From NCBI RefSeq assembly GCF_010448835.1, contig NZ_CP048409.1, positions 3,418,001 through 3,482,000 on the forward strand: a stretch of DNA of 64,000 nt. The letters run 5' to 3'. The first letter of the stretch is position 1. Every line of letters starts with the position of its first letter. The position numbers and the translations under genes were made by a program. Of the stretch, positions 57,670 to 64,000 are shown one piece after another. The notes beneath the pieces are model-generated. The model worked only from the letters and a program-made list of their open reading frames with translations. It was not told the origin of the DNA and made no database searches. The stretch is from Draconibacterium halophilum. GTDB lineage: Bacteria; Bacteroidota; Bacteroidia; Bacteroidales; Prolixibacteraceae.

Positions 57670-59250
57670 ATGACAGGCAAAGCAATAGAAATTTCAGGTA
57701 AACGCCTGACCATAATGGATACAACCCTTCGCGATGGTGAACAAACCTCAGGGGTTTCGTTTAGCGAAGGTGAAAAGCTCAGTGTTGCCAAGGTTTTACT
57801 TGAAGACGTAAGAGTCGACCGCATTGAAATTGCCTCAGCACGGGTGTCGGAAGGCGAATTCAAAGGCACGCAGAAGGTAATGCAGTGGGCCGCACAGAAA
57901 GGACATCTTGATAAAATTGAGGTGCTTGGATTTGTTGATGGAAAAATTTCGCTTGAATGGATTGCCAAAGCCGGAGGGAAAGTGATCAATCTGTTGTGCA
58001 AGGGATCATATAAACACGTTACCGAACAGTTACGAAAAACGCCGGAACAACACGTGGCCGACATCAAACAAGTACTATACTATGCCGACGAAATGGGAAT
58101 TAAGGTAAACATTTACCTTGAAGACTGGTCGAATGGTATGCGTAGTTCGAAAGACTACGTTCACTTTATGATAGCGAGCCTGAAAGATGAAAAGGTGGAG
58201 CGTTTTATGCTCCCCGATACTCTGGGAATACTTGATCCGGATGAAACCTATGATTTCTGCCTGGAAATGATTGAAAACTTTCCAGATGTCGAATTTGATT
58301 TTCATGCCCATAACGATTACGATCTGGCCATTGCCAATGTCTTCCATGCACTGAAAGCCGGAATGCGATGCGTTCACACTACAGTAAACGGACTGGGAGA
58401 ACGGGCAGGTAATGCACCACTATCGAGTGTTATTGCCACCATCAAAGATCACCTGAAAATGAAAACCGGCGTAAACGAAGCTCAGTTGAATAAGGTTTCA
58501 AGACTGGTCGAATCATTTTCCGGCATTCGCATTCCAACCAATAAACCGTTAATTGGCGAATATGTATTTACCCAATGTAGCGGAATTCATGCTGATGGCG
58601 ACAGCAAAAACAACTTGTATTTCAACGACTTGCTCCCTGAACGTTTTGGCCGTACGAGGCAGTATGCTTTGGGAAAAACATCGGGCAAAGCCAATATCAA
58701 AAAGAATTTGAAAGATCTTGGTATTGAGTTGGATAAAGAGTCGCTTAAAAAAGTTACGGACAAGGTTATTGAACTGGCCGACCAAAAGGAAACGATTACC
58801 AGCGATGAACTTCCATATATTGTTGCCGATGTTCTTGAAAATGAACTCTTTGAGCAGCGTGTAAAAGTGGTAAACTATTCAATAAGTTATACCATGGGAT
58901 TGCGCCCAATGGCCAATGTTTCGCTTGAAATTGATGGTAAAATTTATGAGGAATACAGCGATGGCGATGGACAGTACGACGCTTTTGTTAAAGCATTACA
59001 CAAAATCTACAAACGCCTTGATAAGATATTCCCAAAATTGGTGGACTATGTCGTAACCATTCCTCCGGGCGGTAATACCAATGCTCTGGTAGAGACAGTT
59101 ATTACCTGGCGCAACGATCACGAATTCAAAACAAAAGGCCTGCATCCCGATCAGAATGCGGCTGCAATTCTGGCAACTACCCGGATGTTGAACGTAATCG
59201 AGAACGAATTTAACCCCACAAGACTGGAAGAATTAAAAAACGAAAAATAA
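57670..59250 (+). CDS. LeuA-like synthase (2-isopropylmalate or citramalate synthase)
   Basis: The 526-residue protein is a second DRE-TIM condensing enzyme: MDTTLRDGEQTSGVSFSEGE, FDFHAHNDYDLAIANV (metal site, residues about 202-217), VNGLGERAGNAPLSS, and a C-terminal regulatory domain (YSISYTMGLRPMANVSLEIDG). Its TSGVSF and HAHNDYDLA motifs differ from the leuA at the operon start. That places it with the group annotated as LeuA-2 or citramalate synthase, which would feed isoleucine synthesis from pyruvate. Which acceptor it uses is not decided from sequence. ATG 57670 follows the foldback repeat. An earlier TTG-type start would add seven lysine-rich residues. Confidence 0.88.
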   Translation: MTGKAIEISGKRLTIMDTTLRDGEQTSGVSFSEGEKLSVAKVLLEDVRVDRIEIASARVSEGEFKGTQKVMQWAAQKGHLDKIEVLGFVDGKISLEWIAKAGGKVINLLCKGSYKHVTEQLRKTPEQHVADIKQVLYYADEMGIKVNIYLEDWSNGMRSSKDYVHFMIASLKDEKVERFMLPDTLGILDPDETYDFCLEMIENFPDVEFDFHAHNDYDLAIANVFHALKAGMRCVHTTVNGLGERAGNAPLSSVIATIKDHLKMKTGVNEAQLNKVSRLVESFSGIRIPTNKPLIGEYVFTQCSGIHADGDSKNNLYFNDLLPERFGRTRQYALGKTSGKANIKKNLKDLGIELDKESLKKVTDKVIELADQKETITSDELPYIVADVLENELFEQRVKVVNYSISYTMGLRPMANVSLEIDGKIYEEYSDGDGQYDAFVKALHKIYKRLDKIFPKLVDYVVTIPPGGNTNALVETVITWRNDHEFKTKGLHPDQNAAAILATTRMLNVIENEFNPTRLEELKNEK

Positions 59251-59258
59251 AAATAACC

Positions 59259-59284
59259 TCGGACATGCAAATGTGCATATCCGA
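59259..59284. repeat. Hairpin between the LeuA-like gene and leuB
   Basis: TCGGA-C-ATGC and GCAT-A-TCCGA form a ten-position stem with one mismatch around AAATGT. The 144-bp gap also holds a 26-codon open frame (59310-59390) of unclear status. Confidence 0.5.
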
Positions 59285-59394
59285 AATTTCTAAAAAAAAT
59301 GAAACGACCATGACAAAACTGTTGCCACGTAAGCCAGAATGTGATATCATGGGAGTTCTATTTTATACCTTGAAAAATAAACAACTATAATAAA

Positions 59395-60459
59395 ATGAAA
59401 CTGAACATTGCATTATTGCCCGGCGACGGGATCGGACCTGAAATAGTTGATCAGGCCATGAAAGCAGTGAAAGCTGTTGCACAAAAATTTAATCACGAAT
59501 TAGAATACAACGAAGCATTAACGGGTGCAGCTGCCATCGATGCAGTTGGTGACCCATATCCGGAAGAAACGCACGAATTGTGCATGAAATCGGACGCTGT
59601 GCTTTTTGGCGCCATTGGTGATCCCAAATTCGACAACAACCCAAAAGCTACGGTTCGTCCTGAGCAGGGTTTGCTTGCCATGCGTAAAAAACTGGGATTG
59701 TATGCCAACATTCGTCCGGTTGAAACTTTTGAATCGTTATTGCACAAATCGCCACTTCGACGCGAACTGGTTGAAGGTGCCGATTTTGTTTGCATTCGCG
59801 AATTAACCGGGGGTATGTACTTTGGAGAGAAAGGCCGCAAAGATAATGGAAATACAGCATTCGATACCTGTATTTATACCCGCGATGAAGTAGAGCGCAT
59901 TTTAAAATTGGGTTACGAATTTGCTGCCAAACGCAATAAAAAATTGACGGTGGTTGACAAAGCCAACGTACTGGAGAGCTCGCGTTTGTGGCGCGAAGTG
60001 GCACAGGAAATGGCGCCAAATTATCCGGAGATAAAAACAGAATACATGTTTGTGGATAACGCTGCCATGCAAATTATTCAGTGGCCAAAGAATTTTGATG
60101 TAATGGTTACTGAAAATATGTTTGGCGATATCCTTACCGACGAGGCCAGTGTAATCACCGGATCGCTTGGATTGTTGCCTTCTGCATCAGTTGGTATTCA
60201 CACTTCGGTATTCGAACCAATTCACGGTTCATACCCACAGGCTGCAGGTAAAAACATTGCCAACCCAATTGCTACAATCCTTTCGGCTGCAATGTTATTT
60301 GAATATGCTTTCGATTTGAAAGAAGAAGGAAAATTGATCCGCGATGCTGTTGCGGCTTCAATGATTGAAGGTTTTGTTACCGAAGACATTGCCGAAGGAC
60401 CAGCACAAAGTACATCGGCAGTTGGCGACTGGATCGCTCACTGGATTGAAAAGAACTAA
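59395..60459 (+). CDS. leuB: 3-isopropylmalate dehydrogenase
   Basis: The 354-residue protein has the beta-decarboxylating dehydrogenase build: LNIALLPGDGIGPEIVDQAM, GAIGDPKFDN, RELTGGMYFGEKGRK (substrate loop, residues 138-152), VDKANVLESSRLWR, and the metal/NAD region MVTENMFGDILTDEASVITGSLG with the C-terminal HGSYPQAAGKNIANP. It oxidises 3-isopropylmalate to 2-oxoisocaproate. It is the last gene of the operon and ends in a strong terminator. Confidence 0.97.
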   Translation: MKLNIALLPGDGIGPEIVDQAMKAVKAVAQKFNHELEYNEALTGAAAIDAVGDPYPEETHELCMKSDAVLFGAIGDPKFDNNPKATVRPEQGLLAMRKKLGLYANIRPVETFESLLHKSPLRRELVEGADFVCIRELTGGMYFGEKGRKDNGNTAFDTCIYTRDEVERILKLGYEFAAKRNKKLTVVDKANVLESSRLWREVAQEMAPNYPEIKTEYMFVDNAAMQIIQWPKNFDVMVTENMFGDILTDEASVITGSLGLLPSASVGIHTSVFEPIHGSYPQAAGKNIANPIATILSAAMLFEYAFDLKEEGKLIRDAVAASMIEGFVTEDIAEGPAQSTSAVGDWIAHWIEKN

Positions 60460-60477
60460 GCAGATATACATCTCGAT

Positions 60478-60512
60478 AAAAAACCCTCAGGAGTTTCCTG
60501 AGGGTTTTTTAT
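60478..60512. terminator. Bidirectional terminator between leuB and the CPBP protease gene
   Basis: AAACCCTCAGGA pairs perfectly with TCCTGAGGGTTT around a GTT loop. A T run follows on the plus strand and the preceding A run gives one on the minus strand, so it can end both convergent genes. Confidence 0.9.
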
Positions 60513-60516
60513 TTTA

Positions 60517-61461
60517 TTATGCCTCATCAGCAATAGTGGGTGGTTCTATCTTTTTCCAAATAACCGAAAAATCCCAATTTAAAATCTGTTTTAAAATTAC
60601 CAGCAAGACTACCGAAGAAACGACCAAAACCAGCGATTCTTTCACCGGATCTGTTTCCTGCTGAAAAAACAATGAAGGAACTTGTATCGCTGATTCTTTA
60701 CTGGTAACCAATAGTGCGCCGAGCGTATTATTAATGGCATGTATGCCAATGGCCAATTCAATTCCGTCATCAAGAACTGCTGTAACTGCGAATGCCACAC
60801 CAAAAACAAAATACGATGGCATCATCACCCACAATCCGTGTTCTTTCACCTCCGGATTAGCCGCATGCATTAACGCAAACAATATCGAAGGAATGAGAAT
60901 AGCCGCCCACACACGTTTTGTCCATCCGGCAACACCCTGTGCCAGGTAACCCCGGAATATAAATTCTTCGGTACCTGATTGGATTGGAATAAGCAAAACA
61001 GCTACAAAAACCAGCGGAATAAAAGAAGCCGGATCAAAACGAAATTCCAGCTCTTCCGGACTGATAATTAACTGCACAAAAAACAGGATCAGCATAATTG
61101 CACCCCATACGCCAGTTCCAAGCCAGAAGCGATTCCATCTAAAAGGGGCACCCCCATTAACAACATCTTTGGATGTTCGCTGATGGAAAGACTTTATCAG
61201 AACAATGGCCAAAACCAGTGTTACAATAAACGGGATAACCATAAGTGCCAACCCAAGGCTTGGGTTTATTCCATACGCAGCTAAATCCATCGGATTCTCC
61301 GGAGTCGCCACCTGCCCACCATTCATAGCTATTGATACTCCCATTACAACAATGAGCGGTATAGCGCCAATTATTTGCCCGACAATGACTGCCACAACCA
61401 TTACGACTAAAAATTTCCACCATTGATTTTGGCCATCGAACGCGCGCGATAAATGTTTCAT
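60517..61461 (-). CDS. CPBP-family intramembrane metalloprotease
   Basis: The 314-residue polytopic protein has about eight helices and the CPBP (Abi/Rce1-like) motifs: EEFIFRGYLAQGV (EExxxR, near residue 165), SILFALMHAANPE (FxxxH) and GIHAINNTLG (HxxxN/B). The His and Glu residues form the presumed metal or acid/base site. Members act as membrane proteases. The substrate here is unknown. A basic tail lies on the C-terminal side after the last helix (LLVILKQILNW). It converges with leuB and shares its terminator. Confidence 0.9.
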   Translation of the reverse strand: MKHLSRAFDGQNQWWKFLVVMVVAVIVGQIIGAIPLIVVMGVSIAMNGGQVATPENPMDLAAYGINPSLGLALMVIPFIVTLVLAIVLIKSFHQRTSKDVVNGGAPFRWNRFWLGTGVWGAIMLILFFVQLIISPEELEFRFDPASFIPLVFVAVLLIPIQSGTEEFIFRGYLAQGVAGWTKRVWAAILIPSILFALMHAANPEVKEHGLWVMMPSYFVFGVAFAVTAVLDDGIELAIGIHAINNTLGALLVTSKESAIQVPSLFFQQETDPVKESLVLVVSSVVLLVILKQILNWDFSVIWKKIEPPTIADEA

Positions 61462-61634
61462 TTCTTAAATTACTTTGAAGGTTCTAAGTACCAGCTAAGA
61501 TAAAACATTTTGTTAAACGAACAAGCAAAAGTTCTCATTCAAAATTTACAGTTCATTGTCAGCCAACACTTCACTCCACGGTAAAAAAATAGTATTAAAA
61601 TTTCTCGAGCTCTTTTATTTCTGAGAAATAATAC

Positions 61635-61663
61635 TTTACTTTGTATTTCAAAGTACTTTTAAA
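61635..61663 (+). promoter_or_regulatory. 29-bp promoter-operator, copy 1
   Basis: This sequence is identical to 62608-62636. Its core is the palindrome TACTTTG-TATTT-CAAAGTA (61637-61655), whose left arm also resembles a -7 box. It ends exactly at the ATG of the next gene. A palindrome over the promoter of both units is what a dimeric winged-helix repressor would bind. The likely regulator is encoded at 62284-62595. Confidence 0.75.
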
Positions 61664-62287
61664 ATGAATGAATCAGAAAAGCTGTTAAGCGAATTAAAAG
61701 ACATCCGCAACATTATGGAACGCTCAAGTCGTTTCCTGTCACTCAGTGGACTATCAGGAATTTTAGTGGGTTTGTATGCACTTATCGGTGCTTTTTTTGC
61801 CCATCGCATTGTAAGTCAGTTTCCCTACTCCATACCAAAGGAAAGTATAAACGATGTCCTCACCTCGATATTTATTATCGGTATTACAGTTTTAATTCTG
61901 TCGCTTTTCTCCATTTACATTTTAACAGTCAGGCAGGCTAAAAAAGAGGAAAAACCGATTTGGGGACCGGGTTCAAAACTGTTACTGATCAATCTGCTGA
62001 TTCCATTGGCAACTGGAGGAATATTAACTGCGGTGCTTGCCTTACGCGGTTACTACGGGGTTGTTAGCCCCTGTTTTCTTATTTTTTATGGACTAGCACT
62101 GGTAAATGCTGCCAAATATACACGCCCCGAAATTCTTAGTCTTGGTTTGGTTGAGATCGTACTAGGATTACTGGCGGCAATATTTCCGGGTTTCGGTCTT
62201 TATTTCTGGGCCATTGGATTTGGTATCGTTCACATTATTTATGGGTTGATGTTCTTAAATCGTGAAAACAAAAATTCAGAAGCGTGA
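61664..62287 (+). CDS. Polytopic membrane protein of the creD cluster
   Basis: The 207-residue protein starts with a cytosolic helix (NESEKLLSELKDIRNIMERSS) and then has five to six membrane segments, including GLSGILVGLYALIGAFFA, SIFIIGITVLILSLFSIYIL and ALRGYYGVVSPCFLIFYGLAL. I recognise no named family, though similar proteins precede winged-helix regulator and creD genes in other Bacteroidota. Its stop overlaps the regulator's GTG by four bases, so both are translated together. It may transmit a membrane signal to that regulator. This is inference. Confidence 0.75.
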   Translation: MNESEKLLSELKDIRNIMERSSRFLSLSGLSGILVGLYALIGAFFAHRIVSQFPYSIPKESINDVLTSIFIIGITVLILSLFSIYILTVRQAKKEEKPIWGPGSKLLLINLLIPLATGGILTAVLALRGYYGVVSPCFLIFYGLALVNAAKYTRPEILSLGLVEIVLGLLAAIFPGFGLYFWAIGFGIVHIIYGLMFLNRENKNSEA

Positions 62288-62595
62288 AGAATCCGATTCA
62301 AAATCTGAATAAGGCCTTTGAGAATAAAGTAAGGCTGGGCGTTATGGCTGCTTTAATGGTGAATTCGCGCTTGAGTTTTAACGAACTGAAAGAATTGCTT
62401 GAATTGACTGATGGTAACCTGGCCAGCCACATAAAAGCATTGGAAAAGGAGAAATTCATTTCGGTGAATAAAACCTTTGTTGGCAAAAAGCCAAACACAA
62501 CTTATGCAGTTACAACGAACGGCAGTAACGCTTTTGAGTTGCATTTAAAAGCATTGGAGGATTTAATAAACAATCAAAATATAACAAACAAATAA
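62284..62595 (+). CDS. Winged-helix transcriptional regulator
   Basis: The 103-residue protein is a single winged-helix domain: KVRLGVMAALMVNSRLSFNELKELLELTDGNLASHIKALEKEKFISVNKTFVGKKPNTTYAVTTNG. Recognition helix residues (DGNLASHIKALE) and the wing match the HTH_34/MarR-like type often called transcriptional regulator in Bacteroidota. A GTG start overlaps the membrane gene stop. The likely target is the 29-bp palindrome in front of its own operon and creD, an autoregulated circuit. No ligand domain is present, so its signal may come through the co-encoded membrane protein. Confidence 0.88.
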   Translation: MKNPIQNLNKAFENKVRLGVMAALMVNSRLSFNELKELLELTDGNLASHIKALEKEKFISVNKTFVGKKPNTTYAVTTNGSNAFELHLKALEDLINNQNITNK

Positions 62596-62607
62596 TTTTT
62601 TTATTCA

Positions 62608-62636
62608 TTTACTTTGTATTTCAAAGTACTTTTAAA
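62608..62636 (+). promoter_or_regulatory. 29-bp promoter-operator, copy 2
   Basis: This is an exact repeat of the copy at 61635-61663, again with TACTTTG-TATTT-CAAAGTA. It lies between the regulator and creD, 11 bases before the creD ATG, so creD has its own copy of the control element. Confidence 0.75.
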
Positions 62637-62647
62637 TCAATCAAATC

Positions 62648-63988
62648 ATGGAAAAACAAGAAAACATTTTAGATCGCCTCGGAATCAGTTTCCACAGAAC
62701 ATTGTCGTTCAAACTTTTAGTAATCGGTATGCTTATTATCATTTTGCTGATTCCGAAAGTAATGATCCAGGAGTTGGTTGGCGAACGCCAGAACAACTCG
62801 GTGCACGTAGTGCACGAAGTGATGAGCAAGTGGTCAAACGAGCAGCTCATCAGTGGTCCTGTACTTTACATTCCCTTCAAAAAGGGAATCTATAACGAAG
62901 AGGAAGGCCAGTATAACGAAGTAACCCGGTACGCTACGTTCCTGCCCAAAGAGTTGTCCATTAACGGGAAACTACTGCCCAAACAACTGAAAAGGAGCAT
63001 TTATAATGTGGATGTGTACGAAGCGGAACTATCGATAGCCGGTTATTTTGAGGATATTGATCTGGAGAAACTGAACATTGAATCTTCAGATATAATTTGG
63101 GACGATGCTCACCTGCAATTATCCATAAGCGACTTGAGAGGAATAAACCAAGGACTGACGCTTAAATGGAACGATGTACAATATACGTTCTCGCCCGGAA
63201 AAGCAGCCTCGCCGATTGGGCACAGCGGCGTTGCCATGCCTCTTAAACAGCTGTTTGACGAAGACTTGAACGGAACTTTCAACATCAAGCTGCAGTTAAA
63301 AGGCAGTCAAAACCTGATGTTCACTCCACTGGGAGAGACTACTACCGTTCATTTAAAATCGGCATGGAACGATCCCGGATTTACTGGCAATTTTCTTCCT
63401 ACTGACCGCGTTGTGGATGACAAAGGTTTTAAAGCCGACTGGAGCGTTTTACATTTTAACCGAAACTACCCCCAACAATGGATAAGTACCAACAATACCC
63501 TTAACCAAAATGATATTGAAAACTCAAAATTCGGTGTTGAAATGGTTAGCCTTGCCGACCATTACCAGAAAAATACGCGCAGTGCCAAATACGCCATCCT
63601 CATCATTATTATAACCTTTGTGGTTTTCTTTCTATTTGAAGTGCTTTCGAAACAGCGTATCCATCCGTTTCAGTACATTATGGTTGGTTCGGCAATCACT
63701 ATTTTCTATTTACTGTTGTTGTCAATATCTGAACACCTCGGTTTTAATATGGCGTATCTGCTTGCAGCATTGGCCGTAATATTACTGGTATTCTTTTACA
63801 CACGTAGTTTTATGCCCAAGCTAAAAACTCAACTGGGAACCAGTTTCGGATTAGCGGGTTGCTACCTGTTTATTTTTATCCTGTTACAACTTGAATCGTT
63901 TGCACTGCTGGCCGGGAGTATTGGATTGTTTGTACTCTTAGCAGCATTAATGTTTTTTACCCGAAAGGTGAATTGGTATAAAGAATAA
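62648..63988 (+). CDS. creD: CreD-family inner-membrane protein
   Basis: The 446-residue protein has one N-terminal membrane helix (FKLLVIGMLIIILLIPKVMI), a large periplasmic domain with QELVGERQNNSVHVVHEVMSKWSNEQ and SGPVLYIPFKK, and about six C-terminal helices from residue 315 (YAILIIIITFVVFFLFEVL) on. That is the CreD plan, including GHSGVAMPL and the PFQYIMVGSAITIFYLLLLSISEH segment. CreD is linked to envelope integrity and beta-lactam or colicin tolerance in proteobacteria, but its activity is unknown. In this cluster it has the same promoter-operator as the membrane-protein and regulator genes. The gene is complete and ends 12 bases before the window end. Confidence 0.92.
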   Translation: MEKQENILDRLGISFHRTLSFKLLVIGMLIIILLIPKVMIQELVGERQNNSVHVVHEVMSKWSNEQLISGPVLYIPFKKGIYNEEEGQYNEVTRYATFLPKELSINGKLLPKQLKRSIYNVDVYEAELSIAGYFEDIDLEKLNIESSDIIWDDAHLQLSISDLRGINQGLTLKWNDVQYTFSPGKAASPIGHSGVAMPLKQLFDEDLNGTFNIKLQLKGSQNLMFTPLGETTTVHLKSAWNDPGFTGNFLPTDRVVDDKGFKADWSVLHFNRNYPQQWISTNNTLNQNDIENSKFGVEMVSLADHYQKNTRSAKYAILIIIITFVVFFLFEVLSKQRIHPFQYIMVGSAITIFYLLLLSISEHLGFNMAYLLAALAVILLVFFYTRSFMPKLKTQLGTSFGLAGCYLFIFILLQLESFALLAGSIGLFVLLAALMFFTRKVNWYKE

Positions 63989-64000
63989 GCTCAACGCCTC

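Noticed and set aside
53455..60459. T-box riboswitch before the leu operon
   Set aside because: No T-box sequence or specifier loop is visible, and a leader peptide with antiterminator and terminator explains the region.

Overview
The window reads as a chromosomal segment of a Bacteroidota bacterium, most likely a marine or sediment member of the Marinilabiliales/Prolixibacteraceae type (family level is inference). Reasons: a type IX secretion (T9SS) C-terminal sorting domain on a giant surface protein, -7 boxes of the Bacteroidota form TAnnTTTG close upstream of many start codons, few Shine-Dalgarno sequences, a guaB-PpiC-PpiC-SurA-MoxR-OstA outer-membrane biogenesis cluster, DUF6261 and four-helix-bundle proteins, and many short palindromic repeats between genes. 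I see no tRNA, rRNA, CRISPR array, prophage or integrase.

Layout. 1-7 kb: cut-off beta-barrel protein, lipoprotein, small membrane protein, MerR/B12-type regulator, frameshifted isoaspartyl peptidase, BatA/VWA membrane protein, ornithine aminotransferase. 7-14 kb: SDR, AsmA-like protein, CinA, a YedF-like selenium-metabolism protein, M48 protease. 14-19 kb: a 1692-residue T9SS surface protein with cysteine-rich repeats. 19.5-24.3 kb: M20 deacylase, a decayed gene, then mnmH(selU)-selD-VF530 and a DUF4395 protein. 24.5-29.6 kb: three-gene proton-translocating transhydrogenase operon, an acetate/succinate transporter (frameshifted) and an orphan histidine kinase with a cysteine-rich PAS domain. 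29.6-35.5 kb: Gre-like factor, GH53 galactanase, VOC, pentapeptide and TRIC proteins, a porin and an FMN-binding protein. 35.7-41.2 kb (minus strand): APS/PAPS reductase, rRNA methyltransferase, exonuclease, DUF5063, RecQ. 41.5-49.7 kb: guaB and the envelope-biogenesis operon. 49.7-52.7 kb: an accessory patch with a 42-bp tandem hairpin array, DUF6261 gene between two copies of one palindrome, a REP-associated tyrosine transposase between inverted REPs, and secreted-protein fragments. 53.1-60.5 kb: leucine operon leuA-leuC-(four-helix bundle)-leuD-leuA-like-leuB. 60.5-64 kb: CPBP protease and a membrane protein/winged-helix regulator/CreD group sharing one 29-bp promoter-operator.

The strongest unannotated signals are (i) a complete attenuator before leuA: a 23-codon Ile/Leu-rich leader peptide, a 9-bp antiterminator and a 12-bp terminator; (ii) the seven-unit, exactly 42-bp-periodic hairpin array at 49881-50174 beside DUF6261 and a RAYT/REP element; (iii) an identical 29-bp palindromic promoter in front of both transcription units of the creD cluster.

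Several otherwise intact genes are broken by one missing base in or beside a homopolymer (3214, 22643, 27669, about 52010). That pattern suggests base-calling errors in the source sequence as much as true pseudogenes, and matters when judging the broken genes.
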